Counted from the stretch's first letter, positions 8,121 to 17,131 are shown. The stretch: 44,692 nucleotides of DNA from an uncultured Candidatus Melainabacteria bacterium (GCA_934717745.1 CAKUZB010000015.1:1-44692); one strand, 5' to 3'. Notes: generated from the sequence alone by a model not told the origin. Translations and numbers: made by a program.

Positions 8121-9131
8121 CTACACTTTCATTACTTTTTCAAAACCAAATAATGAACTAATAGACTCGTCATCGTGAATTCTTGAAATTGCTTGTCCTA
8201 ACAAGCCTGCAACTGATAATTGCTTAATTTTTGCAGGAAGATTTTCGGTATCAAGAGGAATTGTGTTTGTAACAACAACTTCCTTAATTGGTGCATCTTC
8301 AAGTCTTTGAATTGCAGGGCCTGAAAATACCGGGTGAACTGCACAAACGTAAATGTCTTTTGCCCCTTCTTTTTTCAATAATTTTGCTGCTTCAGTGATT
8401 GAACCCGCAGTATCAATAATATCATCGAACATTACACAGATTTTATCTTTAACGTCCCCAATAACACAATTTGCAATGGCTTCATTGTGTTTATCACGAC
8501 GTTTATCAATAATTGCCAACGCACAGCCTAAATCTTTTGCAAAATGTCTTGCACGTTGAACACCACCTGTATCAGGACTGACAACAACAACGTCATCTGT
8601 ATTTAAGTTTAGACTTTGAATGTGATTTACAAGAATTGATGTTGCAAAAATGTGGTCTACAAGAATATTAAAGAAGCCTTGAATTTGACCTGAGTGTAAA
8701 TCAACGGCTAAAACTCTGTTACAACCGGCAGTAGTCAACAAATCTGCAACCAATTTTGCAGTAATTGCTTCACGACCTGAAGTTTTTCTATCCTGTCTTG
8801 CATAACCATAATATGGAATAACCGCAGTAATTGATTTTGCACTTGCACGTTTGAATGCGTCAATTATAATCAACAATTCCATCAAATTTTGATTAACAGG
8901 TTTGCACAATGGTTGAATAATAAAAACATCATCACCCCTAACACTGTCTTTTACTTGAACATAAATTTCGCCATCAGCAAAATCTTTGATAACCATAGGT
9001 CCTACGGTTGTCCCCAAGGCTTGAGCAACTTCTTGAGCCAATTTCGGATTTGAACGACCCGCAAACAATTTAATATCGTGTGTAGGATTAATTTCACGTT
9101 CTAATTGGTGATATATTTCTTCATTAATCAT
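8121..9131 (-). CDS. prs: Ribose-phosphate pyrophosphokinase
   Basis: Makes PRPP from ribose 5-phosphate and ATP for purine, pyrimidine, NAD, His and Trp synthesis. At 336 aa it is close to the usual length. Visible signatures are DIKLFAGRSNPKLAQEVA, DGEIYVQVKDSVRGDDVFIIQ, the KRASAKSITAVIPYYGYARQD region for ATP binding, VDLHSGQIQGFF and the PRPP loop MFDDIIDTAGSITEA. An AAAGGA site precedes the ATG. Confidence 0.97.
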   Translation of the reverse strand: MINEEIYHQLEREINPTHDIKLFAGRSNPKLAQEVAQALGTTVGPMVIKDFADGEIYVQVKDSVRGDDVFIIQPLCKPVNQNLMELLIIIDAFKRASAKSITAVIPYYGYARQDRKTSGREAITAKLVADLLTTAGCNRVLAVDLHSGQIQGFFNILVDHIFATSILVNHIQSLNLNTDDVVVVSPDTGGVQRARHFAKDLGCALAIIDKRRDKHNEAIANCVIGDVKDKICVMFDDIIDTAGSITEAAKLLKKEGAKDIYVCAVHPVFSGPAIQRLEDAPIKEVVVTNTIPLDTENLPAKIKQLSVAGLLGQAISRIHDDESISSLFGFEKVMKV

Positions 9132-9197
9132 TTGAAAATCCTTTCATACATCTTATATTTTAATTATAGTATTAACAAATTTTTTAATCACTAGATT

Positions 9198-9773
9198 TTA
9201 ACTAATATTAAATGTTTTTAAAAATTTCATCACATTATTTAAAGCATTTGCTCTGTGCGAAATTTTATTTTTTTCGTCCTCGCTTAATTCTGCGATTGTT
9301 TGGGTATATCCATCAACTAAAAATATCGGATCATAACCAAAGCCATTAACACCTTTTCGCTCTTTAACGATAGAACCATTACATTCACCCGTAGTTTGAA
9401 AAATCTTTTCACCTTTTTCGTTTAAAAGCGTCATACAACAAACGAATTTTGCTTTTCTATTTTCTTCACCAACAAGTTCTTTTAAAAGTTTTTCAATTTT
9501 TGCATCTTGCGTTCCTGCATAACGAGCAGAATATAACCCCGGTGCACCATCTAGGGCATCTACACATAAACCTGAATCATCAGCAAGACAATATGTTTTT
9601 GAAACTCTATATGCTTCTTTTGCTTTAATCAAAGAATTTTCTTCAAAAGTTAAACCATTTTCAACTGGATTAAAACCTTCATTTGGCAACACAAATTCAA
9701 CGTCCGCATTTGAACAAATTGCGTTTACTTCTTGTAATTTATGCGGATTAGCAGTTGCAAAAACTATCTTCAT
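9198..9773 (-). CDS. rdgB: XTP/dITP diphosphatase (RdgB/HAM1 family)
   Basis: Cleans non-canonical purine nucleotides (XTP, ITP, dITP) from the pool. 191 aa, normal length. Motifs: MKIVFATANPHKLQEV at the N-terminus, ENSLIKAKEAY, LADDSGLCVDALDGAPGLYS, and GFGYDPIFLVDG with SHRANAL near the C-terminus. I use the ATG at 9773, which has GGAG 6 nt upstream. The upstream in-frame TTG at 9785 would remove this spacing. It starts just after the uppS stop, so the two form an operon. Confidence 0.95.
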   Translation of the reverse strand: MKIVFATANPHKLQEVNAICSNADVEFVLPNEGFNPVENGLTFEENSLIKAKEAYRVSKTYCLADDSGLCVDALDGAPGLYSARYAGTQDAKIEKLLKELVGEENRKAKFVCCMTLLNEKGEKIFQTTGECNGSIVKERKGVNGFGYDPIFLVDGYTQTIAELSEDEKNKISHRANALNNVMKFLKTFNIS

Positions 9774-9774
9774 T

Positions 9775-10503
9775 TTATACTCCAAATCTTCTTTGACGAT
9801 TTTTAAATTCTAAAACTGCTTGAGCAAGAGAATCTTTATTAAATTCCGGCCAAAATTGTTGAGTTACATAAAATTCTGAGTATGCAATTTGCCATAACAA
9901 ATAATTTGAAATTCGCATTTCTCCACCTGTTCTAATAAGCAAATCCGGATTTGGAACGTCTGATGTATACAATTCATTTGAAATTAAATCTTCTGTAATT
10001 TCATCAGATGAAAATCCTTTTTTAACAATATTTTTTACGGCTTGAACAATTTCATTACGAGAGCCATAATTAAAAGCGATTTGCAAATGAACTCCGGTAT
10101 TATTTTTTGTCAATTCAGTAGAATCTTTAACGACTTCTTGCAATTTTTCTCCCAACCCTGCAATATCACCGATAAAATTGATAACTACATTCTTTTTATG
10201 CATTTCGATTGTTTCTGTTTTCAAAGTTTTGCAGAACAAATCCATTAAGAAATCTACTTCTTCTTTTTTTCTATTCCAGTTTTCAGTTGAAAAAGCATAA
10301 ACCGTCAAATATTTGATACCAAAATCATCACAGGCTCTAAGTGTTGTTTTTAAGGCTTCAACACCTTTTTTATGCCCCATTGCAGTCGGTAAGTTTTTTA
10401 ACTTTGCCCAACGACGATTTCCGTCCATAATTATTGCAATGTGCTGTAAATTGGTTTCTTTTACAACCTCATTTATATTTTCAGATTGTGTAATAGTTTC
10501 CAT
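9775..10503 (-). CDS. uppS: Isoprenyl transferase (undecaprenyl diphosphate synthase)
   Basis: Cis-prenyltransferase that makes the C55 carrier lipid for peptidoglycan and polysaccharide synthesis. 242 aa. The family motif HIAIIMDGNRRWAK (21-34, catalytic Asp27), the FSTENWNR block and the C-terminal PDLLIRTGGEMRISNYLLWQ with YSEFYVTQQFWPEF are present. The gene has no evident Shine-Dalgarno site. Its promoter region faces that of padR. It forms a two-gene operon with rdgB. Confidence 0.96.
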   Translation of the reverse strand: METITQSENINEVVKETNLQHIAIIMDGNRRWAKLKNLPTAMGHKKGVEALKTTLRACDDFGIKYLTVYAFSTENWNRKKEEVDFLMDLFCKTLKTETIEMHKKNVVINFIGDIAGLGEKLQEVVKDSTELTKNNTGVHLQIAFNYGSRNEIVQAVKNIVKKGFSSDEITEDLISNELYTSDVPNPDLLIRTGGEMRISNYLLWQIAYSEFYVTQQFWPEFNKDSLAQAVLEFKNRQRRFGV

Positions 10504-10564
10504 AATTTTTTCGCTAAAAATCTTCTACTAATACTATTTTAATCTAAACAAATATTTCTACAAG

Positions 10565-10583
10565 TTTATGCTAGAATTAAAAT
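10565..10583 (+). promoter_or_regulatory. Extended -10 promoter directly abutting the padR ATG
   Basis: The element TGCTAGAAT (TG at 10569-10570, TAGAAT at 10572-10577) is followed by 6 nt and the ATG at 10584. There is no Shine-Dalgarno site. A weak -35 is consistent with an extended -10 promoter. It suggests a leaderless mRNA. Confidence 0.55.
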
Positions 10584-11108
10584 ATGATAGAACTATTAAT
10601 TTTGTTTTTGATTTCGAAAAAAGAATTAACAATGTATGGGATACAAAAAAGTATTTCAGATATGTTTTCAGCATACACAAAACCTAGTTTTGGAGCAATA
10701 AAACCTGCATTAAAAAGACTTGAAGCCTCAGATTTTATTGCATCAAGAAAATTGATGTCAGAAGGCGGTAAACAATCCGGATTTTACTCAATTAAACCTG
10801 ATGGATTAAAAGAATTAAAAAAACTTTTGTTAGAAGATTTATCAGAAAATCCAATCCAATTTTTTTCTAATGCAAGAATAAAACTTTCTTGTGCGTCTTT
10901 TTTATCGAATGAAGAAGCAAACGAAATGTTTTTAAAAATAAAAACAAAAGCAATGGAGCACAAATTTAACGCAGAAAACACTCTTGCTGACGAGTATACT
11001 CCACTTACATTTTACCAAAGAGTCGTTTTAGATAATTCTATCTGCGAATATCAAAACTTAATTTCACTAATCGAAAATTTGGAGAACGAAAATGCCCGCA
11101 ATAGTTAG
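10584..11108 (+). CDS. PadR-family transcriptional regulator
   Basis: 174 aa. The N-terminal winged helix starts at the first residues (IELLILFLISKKELTMYGIQKSI), followed by the recognition helix region AIKPALKRLEASDFIASRK and the wing GKQSGFYSIKPDGLKELKKLL. The C-terminal helical part is of the PadR_C dimerisation type. It overlaps the downstream radical SAM gene by 17 nt, so the two are one operon. It may control that gene or itself; the ligand is unknown. Confidence 0.83.
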   Translation: MIELLILFLISKKELTMYGIQKSISDMFSAYTKPSFGAIKPALKRLEASDFIASRKLMSEGGKQSGFYSIKPDGLKELKKLLLEDLSENPIQFFSNARIKLSCASFLSNEEANEMFLKIKTKAMEHKFNAENTLADEYTPLTFYQRVVLDNSICEYQNLISLIENLENENARNS

Positions 11109-12357
11109 TGGAGTTGAAGAAGGCTCAATAGCCGAAGATTTAGAACTTGAACAAGGCGATATTATTCTTTCAATTGACGATTACGAAATGAAAGATTTAA
11201 TAGATTATGAATTTTGTTGTAAAACAGAAGATTTAGTTTTGTCTATACAACGAAAAAATGGAGAACTGGAAGAAATTGAAATTGAAAAAGATTACGATGA
11301 ACAACTTGGAATAATCTTTGAATCTGCCGTTTTCGATAAAATAAAACCTTGTCTAAACAAATGTATTTTTTGCTTTGTAGACCAACAGCCAAAAGGACTA
11401 AGAGATACCTTATATATTAAAGACGATGATTACAGATTATCGTATTTACAAGGGACTTACGTAACTTTGACAAACTTAAAAGACGAGGACAAAGAACGTA
11501 TTGCAAGAATGCACCTTGGACCATTATATGTTTCAGTTCATACAACAAACCCCGAACTTAGGGTTAAAATGCTCAGAAATCCTAATGCAAGTAAAATTAT
11601 GGACAATTTAAAATGGTTAAACGAACAAGATATTCCATTCCATTGCCAAATAGTTTTATGTCCGGGATATAATGACGGTGCAGAATTAGATAGAACGCTA
11701 AAGGATTTATCCACATTAAAGGATAACGTTCTTTCTGTTGCAATTGTACCTGTTGGATTAACTCAATTTAGAAAAAACGAGTTAAAAATGGTTGATGAAG
11801 AAATTGCAAAAAAAACAATCGAAATTTCATCAAAATATAAGGGAGTTTGCTGTTCTGATGAATTTTTTATCCTTGCAGGAAAAGAAATTCCACCAGCAGA
11901 ATATTATGGAAACTTCTCTCAATTAAGCGACGGCGTTGGCTCTTTAAGACTTTTAATCGACGAATTTAAGAGTATGAAATTGCCTAAATCTATCAAAAAG
12001 AAAACAAAAATTGTTTTGGCAACCTCTTTTGCTGCAAAACCTGCACTAAGTATTGTTAGCGAAGAATTAAACAAAATAGAAAACTTAACATGCGAATATA
12101 TTCCTGTAAAATCGACATATTGGGGCAGTAATATCACTGTTGCGGGCTTAATCACAACAGACGACTTGATTAACGCATTAAAAAATGTCCGCTCAGACAT
12201 TACAATTATTCCGTCAATTATGTTAAAAGCCTTTTCTGAGGATTTTTTAGACGGAAAAAATTTGGATTATGTGAGAGAAAACACAAAACATAACTTTTTC
12301 ATCGTAAAAAATTCAAGTTCTGTAAAAGAAATCGTTGATTTGGTAAAAAAACTTTAA
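11092..12357 (+). CDS. DUF512-type radical SAM protein with N-terminal PDZ-like domain
   Basis: 421 aa. The N-terminus (about 4-60) resembles a PDZ domain (GVEEGSIAEDLELEQGDIILSID). It is followed by a Cys cluster C87-x3-C91-x2-C94 (CLNKCIFCFVDQQPKG), typical of radical SAM Fe-S proteins, then a barrel, and a C-terminal DUF512 domain (GVGSLRLLIDEF onwards). The family is widespread in cyanobacteria and Firmicutes (cyanobacterial FeS oxidoreductase type, similar to TIGR03279); its reaction is not known. A GGAG site sits just before the ATG, inside padR. Translational coupling to a PadR regulator is notable. Confidence 0.85.
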   Translation: MPAIVSGVEEGSIAEDLELEQGDIILSIDDYEMKDLIDYEFCCKTEDLVLSIQRKNGELEEIEIEKDYDEQLGIIFESAVFDKIKPCLNKCIFCFVDQQPKGLRDTLYIKDDDYRLSYLQGTYVTLTNLKDEDKERIARMHLGPLYVSVHTTNPELRVKMLRNPNASKIMDNLKWLNEQDIPFHCQIVLCPGYNDGAELDRTLKDLSTLKDNVLSVAIVPVGLTQFRKNELKMVDEEIAKKTIEISSKYKGVCCSDEFFILAGKEIPPAEYYGNFSQLSDGVGSLRLLIDEFKSMKLPKSIKKKTKIVLATSFAAKPALSIVSEELNKIENLTCEYIPVKSTYWGSNITVAGLITTDDLINALKNVRSDITIIPSIMLKAFSEDFLDGKNLDYVRENTKHNFFIVKNSSSVKEIVDLVKKL

Positions 12358-12370
12358 TTTCTTCAAAAAC

Positions 12371-12405
12371 TTGTTTCTGATAGAAATTTATTATATATTA
12401 AGTTT
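12371..12405 (+). promoter_or_regulatory. Promoter abutting the 5-formyl-THF cyclo-ligase ATG
   Basis: TTGTTT (12371-12376), a 17-nt spacer and TATATT (12394-12399) are followed by 6 nt and the ATG at 12406. No Shine-Dalgarno site is present. The geometry is the same as at pncC. Confidence 0.6.
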
Positions 12406-12915
12406 ATGGAAAACAAAGCAGAGTTAAGAATTAAAGCGAAAAATATCAGAAAAAATCTTGATATTCAAAAAATTAGCAAAATTGCTTGTGAAAAAATTTC
12501 TACTCTCAAAGAATTTCAACAAGCAAAAAATGTTATGCTGTTTTATCCGCTTAAATTTGAAATCGACACACTTTCATTGATTTCAGAGGACAAAAATTTT
12601 TATTTGCCACGAATGAACGGGGAAAATTTAGAAGTTTGCCCCTACAAAAAAGGTGATGCCTTAAATTTAAGTAAATTCAAAACTCAAGAACCTTTGACAG
12701 AAGCAATTTCGCCCGACGATTTAGATTTAATAATCGTTCCCGCCTTAATGGTAGATAAAAACAATTACAGATTAGGCTACGGAAAAGGTTTTTATGATAA
12801 ATTAATAGCCAAAACTAATGCAAGAACGGTTTTACCTATATCAAAAGAACTTTTTATTGAGAATTTACCAACCGAACCTCACGATAAAAAAATTGATAAC
12901 GTTATTTTGATATAA
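12406..12915 (+). CDS. fau: 5-formyltetrahydrofolate cyclo-ligase family protein
   Basis: ATP-dependent conversion of 5-formyl-THF to 5,10-methenyl-THF. 169 aa, a little shorter than usual. The N-terminus KAELRIKAKNIRKNLD matches the family start, which supports the leaderless ATG. The signature LGYGKGFYDKLI is at 123-134, and LIIVPALMVDKNNYRLG precedes it. The gene is short but has both conserved ends. 6S RNA often accompanies this gene in other bacteria; I see no 6S gene directly next to it. Confidence 0.9.
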   Translation: MENKAELRIKAKNIRKNLDIQKISKIACEKISTLKEFQQAKNVMLFYPLKFEIDTLSLISEDKNFYLPRMNGENLEVCPYKKGDALNLSKFKTQEPLTEAISPDDLDLIIVPALMVDKNNYRLGYGKGFYDKLIAKTNARTVLPISKELFIENLPTEPHDKKIDNVILI

Positions 12916-12945
12916 AAAAAGGACTTTTTAAAAGTCCCTTTTTAT
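12915..12945. terminator. Bidirectional terminator between fau and DAHP synthase
   Basis: A GGACTTT / AAAGTCC stem around a 3-nt loop (12921-12937) is flanked by an A run on the left and a T run on the right. It serves the convergent genes on both sides. Confidence 0.75.
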
Positions 12946-12947
12946 TT

Positions 12948-14003
12948 TTATTCAATACCTAATTCTTGTTTTGTAATTCTGTTATCGTAATCTATACGTC
13001 CTATCAATTTATTAATACGTTTTGCAACATCTGTAAATTGTGGAATAGAAAGACTTTGAGCACCGTCTGAAGATGCATTGTCCGGATCATGATGAACTTC
13101 CATCATAATACCATGAGCCCCGGCAATTAATGCAGCCTTTGACATAGGCTCAATCAAATATCTTCTGCCGGTTGCATGACTTGGGTCAACAATAATTGGC
13201 AAGTGAGATAATTTTTTAATTACAGGAATTGCTGAAAGGTCTAATATGTTTCTTGTAAAAGAACTATCAAAAGATTTAATACCACGTTCACAAAGAATAA
13301 CGTTATCATTACCATTACACATAATATATTCTGCTGCGAGTAAAAATTCTCTAATAGAAGCAGCACCACCACGTTTCAATAATACTGGGCGTTTAGATTT
13401 ACCAACTGCTTTCAATAATGCAAAATTTTGCATATTTCTTGCACCAATTTGAATTACATCAGCATAAGTTTCAATCATTGGCAAATCGTTTGTATCCATT
13501 AATTCGGTTACAACCAACAAACCAGTTTTTTCTTTAGCCCTTGCAAGATAAATCAAAGCACGTTCTTCTAAACCTTGAAAATCATAAGGTGAAGTTCTTG
13601 GTTTAAAAGCACCGCCACGCAAGAATTGACCGCCCATTTCTTTTACTGCAAAAGCAACATCTAACAAACCTTGATATTCAGCCTCAACTGAGCAAGGACC
13701 TGCCATTAATATAGGTCTTTCCAAACCGCCTACTTTAACACCATTATCAAAATTAATAACAGTATCAGATTGTTTACCTTCACGAGATGCCAATTTATAT
13801 GGTTCTTGAATTATTTTAACTTCTCTAACACCTTCTAAAGAGCCTAGTGAACGAGGGTCAAACATTCTTTTATCGCCAATTGCTGCGATAACAGTCATTA
13901 CTTCGCCTCTATTCAAAACTACTTTAAATTCGTGTTTTTCTAATGTTTTTACAACTCTTTGAACATTATCTTCTGATGTTCCAGGTTCCATAATTATAAT
14001 CAT
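12948..14003 (-). CDS. aroF: 3-deoxy-7-phosphoheptulonate (DAHP) synthase, AroF type I-beta
   Basis: First step of the shikimate pathway: PEP plus erythrose 4-phosphate to DAHP. 351 aa. An N-terminal ferredoxin-like regulatory domain (about 1-70, MIIIMEPGTSEDNVQRVVKT) is followed by a type I-beta barrel with MAGPCSVE, RGGAFKPRTSPYDFQGL, LKRGGAASIREFL, CERGIKSFD and IVDPSHATGRR. I chose the ATG at 14003 because of its AAAGGGG site. The frame stays open upstream to 14165, but that stretch is inside the leader RNA and has no family similarity. A terminated RNA leader lies upstream. Confidence 0.95.
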   Translation of the reverse strand: MIIIMEPGTSEDNVQRVVKTLEKHEFKVVLNRGEVMTVIAAIGDKRMFDPRSLGSLEGVREVKIIQEPYKLASREGKQSDTVINFDNGVKVGGLERPILMAGPCSVEAEYQGLLDVAFAVKEMGGQFLRGGAFKPRTSPYDFQGLEERALIYLARAKEKTGLLVVTELMDTNDLPMIETYADVIQIGARNMQNFALLKAVGKSKRPVLLKRGGAASIREFLLAAEYIMCNGNDNVILCERGIKSFDSSFTRNILDLSAIPVIKKLSHLPIIVDPSHATGRRYLIEPMSKAALIAGAHGIMMEVHHDPDNASSDGAQSLSIPQFTDVAKRINKLIGRIDYDNRITKQELGIE

Positions 14004-14070
14004 TTTCAAATACCCCTTTTCCTGTATATGAAAATAATAACATAAAAATAAAAATCCACATAAAACGGAC

Positions 14071-14214
14071 AAAAAAACACTTTGCACAAATGTGATTTTG
14101 TTGCCTGCGGAATCTCGCAGGTGGGTGAACGCCTTGACTAATCCGTTTCCGACTGGCGACAGCAAATGCTACGGTCGGTATACTTCAATGCCATTAGAGT
14201 CAATTCTCCCGTTA
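14071..14214 (-). ncRNA. Structured leader or small RNA upstream of DAHP synthase, ending in a hairpin and T run
   Basis: Read on the minus strand, this roughly 144-nt segment is much more GC-rich than its surroundings. A long arm pairs 14193-14203 with 14134-14142 (2-nt bulge). It encloses a stem 14149-14153/14174-14178 with inner pairs around an AUUU loop. A second hairpin pairs 14104-14109 with 14116-14121. A bulged 6-bp stem at 14078-14094 is followed by seven T, which looks like an intrinsic terminator 70 nt before the aroF ATG. It could be an attenuator or riboswitch leader, or a free-standing small RNA. It does not match the SRP, tmRNA, T-box or common riboswitch motifs I know. The remaining parts of 14004-14306 hold the aroF ribosome site and an AT-rich promoter region. 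Confidence 0.55.
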
Positions 14215-14220
14215 ATTAAA

Positions 14221-14250
14221 AATGTAGGAACAAAATAAACATCCATGCAA
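14221..14250 (-). promoter_or_regulatory. Promoter of the aroF leader RNA
   Basis: On the minus strand TTGCAT and TACATT are separated by 18 nt. The predicted start near 14214 coincides with the beginning of the structured segment. Confidence 0.5.
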
Positions 14251-14306
14251 AGATAATAACATTATTACATATTATTCAATGCTTTTCAAGTGTTCAAGTA
14301 ACCTAT

Positions 14307-15146
14307 CTATTGCAATTTGTAACGTAATACAGAATTTGAGCCTTGAGATGAAATAAACAACATATTTCCTTTCAAGTACAACCCATAAGGTTTATCAATA
14401 TTTCCAATTAAGATTTTAACTGTTCCGTTTTTGAATACCTTTAAAATATTATTTGAATTATAGTTTGCAACATAAAGATTACCTAAAACATCAATCGCTA
14501 GACCGATTGGGCCATCAATTTTTTTATCACGAGCATACAAAACTCTTTTTCCATCAGGAAAAATCTTAGTAATTGAGTTATCACTAAATGAAGCAACATA
14601 TAAATTACCAAAATCGTCAGTAACCATGCCTGTCGGACCTTGAATACCGTTAAACAAATGAGAAGATTGCATGCCAACCGTATCAATTGTTTGTAGAGGG
14701 ACTCTAATATCCTTGCCTAAAGAATTTGTTGCCTTAATTTTTCGTGAAAGAGTTCTTGCTAAATCGTACTCCGTTGCACCTCTTGGTATTTCAGACAAAT
14801 ATTTTTGGGCTTTTTCGTATTGTCCTAATTTGAAAGCAACACTTGCCGCTTTATAAATGGCTTCATAATCATCAGGTTGTCTTACAAAGATTTGCTCAAA
14901 AACAGTCAAAGCAGATTGATATTGCTCTAAAAAGTCGTAAATACTACCTAAATTATAATAAGCATCAATATAATCAGGACTTACATCAATTGCACCTCTA
15001 AAATATTCAGCGGCTTTTTCATATTGACCTAACTTATAATAATCAACACCCTTGTTATAATACAGACGTGCTTCATTCGCAATCTCAGCCATTACCGACA
15101 TCGGAATTAAAATCAATATTAAAGTTATTAAAAGTCTTTTTAGCAT
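14307..15146 (-). CDS. Exported TPR and NHL-repeat protein
   Basis: 279 aa with a signal peptide (about 1-20, ending VMA). Three TPR-like units follow (about 25-125: ARLYYNKGVDYYKLGQYEKA, YYNLGSIYDFLEQYQSAL, AIYKAASVAFKLGQYEKA). The C-terminal half carries NHL/beta-propeller repeats (GPTGMVTDDFGNLYVASFSD, GPIGLAIDVLGNLYVANYNS, KPYGLYLKGNMLFISSQGSN). With about three blades it is too few for a closed propeller, so it may oligomerise or be a partial propeller. It is probably a periplasmic protein-interaction module. It starts 15 nt after malQ with no clear Shine-Dalgarno site. Confidence 0.75.
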   Translation of the reverse strand: MLKRLLITLILILIPMSVMAEIANEARLYYNKGVDYYKLGQYEKAAEYFRGAIDVSPDYIDAYYNLGSIYDFLEQYQSALTVFEQIFVRQPDDYEAIYKAASVAFKLGQYEKAQKYLSEIPRGATEYDLARTLSRKIKATNSLGKDIRVPLQTIDTVGMQSSHLFNGIQGPTGMVTDDFGNLYVASFSDNSITKIFPDGKRVLYARDKKIDGPIGLAIDVLGNLYVANYNSNNILKVFKNGTVKILIGNIDKPYGLYLKGNMLFISSQGSNSVLRYKLQ

Positions 15147-15161
15147 AATTTATTATTATAA

Positions 15162-17021
15162 TTATAGATTGTTTAATTTCAAAATTAATTTATGATGTTT
15201 TTCCGCAAAATCTTTACCACGAGATTCAATAGCCATTTTTAAAATTTTTGGCAAATCTATTGCTTCAAGAGATTTGAAATTGTTTGGTAATCTTAATGAC
15301 CAGTTTGCATCACCTGATGTTCCCGGAACATTATAAACATCTTTGACATTAAAGTAATCTGTAAAGAAAATTTGAATATTTTCAGCCTTTGATGCAAAAA
15401 TTTCAACCAATTTTATTTTTGCTAATAATTCAGCATCTTGAGTTAACTTAACAATAATATCATCTTTATTTTCTGCATCAGGAAATAAATCTTCAACTAA
15501 AGATTTTACGTGCAAATAACCCTTATGAGTATTTACCATAGAATCTGCCCACATAGAAATTGGTTGATTATCGTGAGTTCCAACCATTGCCCAACATTTT
15601 GGCACAATGTTTTTACATCTGTATGGGTGGTCTTCTTCATCAGGAATAACAAATTGAGTTAATCTCATACCCAACAAACCATATTCTTTTAAAACTGCTG
15701 CAACCGGATTTGTTAAAGTACCTAAATCTTCACAAACAATTGAATTTTTACTTAAACCTTCTTCTTTTGCTGCGGCAATTACAATTTTTTCAATTAATCT
15801 ACCGTAATCTTTAATTTGAGTTTTTGTAAGTTTTTTAACTCTTTTTTCATTATCAGCAGTAACTTCCAAATTTAAACTTTCTTTTGGAATAATTGCAAAT
15901 TTTGATAAAAATTCATGTTCAGGAGAAGAATACAATCTTCCTGCACCTTCTTCAATTTTTGGATTATGACCTACTTTATAAACCCAAGGGTCAATTAATC
16001 CGACGATATGGTCAATTCTTACACCACCCTTGTTTTCGCGGAACATTTTTTTGAACAATTCCTTCATCAATTTTCCGCCATCACCTAATGAACCATCTTC
16101 GTTAAACATATATTCAGGATTCATTACAGGGAAGCCCCATGCTTGTCCGTTTTTAGAAAAATAATCAGGAGGACAACCTAAACACCAACCGTCTAAGAAA
16201 TATTGTTTGTATGCCCAAATATCTCTATCCGAAAATGCAACTTGTCGGTCTGCAATCATTTTAATTTTCTTTTTATCTGCGTATTTTTTTGTTTCTTCTG
16301 ATTGACAACTCAATACGTATTGGCAGAACTTGTAGAAATCAATTTCTTTTGCATATTTTGTTTCTATTTCTTTAATTCTTTTTGCATATTCCATTCTTTC
16401 TTCAATAGATTTTGGACTGCATAAGTTTTTATCTACTTCAGATTTCCATAATGGCCAGTAATCATTATTATGTTCAATAGATAATGCTTGATATAAAGCA
16501 TCATTGTCCAACCAAACACCATTATTTCTTTTATAAATTTCAAATTTTGTTTGATGTTTTTTAAGATTTTTTGATTCAATAAAGTTTTCGTACGCTTCAT
16601 TCAATGCTTCATCGTGTCTTCGGTAAGCATAAGAAAAAGCGGTTTTATTAATATTTTTGTTTGGATTTTCTTCAACGATAGAATTAAATGTATCGTGAGA
16701 TAAAATGCAATCCCATTCAGGAGTTGTTAATTGTTTCAAATCAATAAACAAAGGATTACCTGAAAAAATAGTGCTTGTATAAGGCGAACTATCACAAGAT
16801 TTTAATTTTCCGTTTGGACCTAATTGAATTGATGTAAATACTCCTGAGATAAAATCAATAAGGCTTTTTGCACCGTTTGAATTGTAAGTACCGTATGCGG
16901 TATCTTCTGTTTCTACATCAGGAAAACTACTTCCATGAATAATTAATGAAAGTTGTTTTTTTCCTAAAACTTTCAATGCGTCGTTTATAATTGCTTCTGG
17001 CTTTTTTTCTAATAGTCCCAT
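15162..17021 (-). CDS. malQ: 4-alpha-glucanotransferase (GH77, amylomaltase/D-enzyme type)
   Basis: Transfers alpha-1,4-glucan segments between maltooligosaccharides in glycogen or maltodextrin metabolism. 619 aa, longer than the ~500 aa of short amylomaltases. The three catalytic acids are visible: nucleophile in GVRIDHIVGL (near 337), acid/base in VCEDLGTLTNPV (near 428), and the transition-state Asp in VGTHDNQPISMW (near 478). GPNGKLKSCDSSPYTSTIF near the N-terminus fits the 'SPYxxxSxFAxNPLFID' signature of GH77. A GGAG site precedes the ATG. It lies 110 nt downstream of mutS. Confidence 0.92.
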   Translation of the reverse strand: MGLLEKKPEAIINDALKVLGKKQLSLIIHGSSFPDVETEDTAYGTYNSNGAKSLIDFISGVFTSIQLGPNGKLKSCDSSPYTSTIFSGNPLFIDLKQLTTPEWDCILSHDTFNSIVEENPNKNINKTAFSYAYRRHDEALNEAYENFIESKNLKKHQTKFEIYKRNNGVWLDNDALYQALSIEHNNDYWPLWKSEVDKNLCSPKSIEERMEYAKRIKEIETKYAKEIDFYKFCQYVLSCQSEETKKYADKKKIKMIADRQVAFSDRDIWAYKQYFLDGWCLGCPPDYFSKNGQAWGFPVMNPEYMFNEDGSLGDGGKLMKELFKKMFRENKGGVRIDHIVGLIDPWVYKVGHNPKIEEGAGRLYSSPEHEFLSKFAIIPKESLNLEVTADNEKRVKKLTKTQIKDYGRLIEKIVIAAAKEEGLSKNSIVCEDLGTLTNPVAAVLKEYGLLGMRLTQFVIPDEEDHPYRCKNIVPKCWAMVGTHDNQPISMWADSMVNTHKGYLHVKSLVEDLFPDAENKDDIIVKLTQDAELLAKIKLVEIFASKAENIQIFFTDYFNVKDVYNVPGTSGDANWSLRLPNNFKSLEAIDLPKILKMAIESRGKDFAEKHHKLILKLNNL

Positions 17022-17131
17022 AACTACTCCTTTATTAAAATCAAGGGCAATTTCTGCTAAGATTTTTATCCTAACACCCTCTATTTAATATTAGCATAGA
17101 AAAAAATATATAAATAAAATGTAACTATATT

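Noticed and set aside
14004..14165. N-terminal extension of DAHP synthase in an open frame
   Set aside because: The stretch is part of the structured leader, contains the terminator-like hairpin and has no family similarity; the ATG at 14003 has a proper ribosome site.
14071..14214. Identity of the leader RNA as 6S, SRP RNA or T-box
   Set aside because: The SRP loop motif, T-box sequence and long single-bubble 6S fold are all absent.
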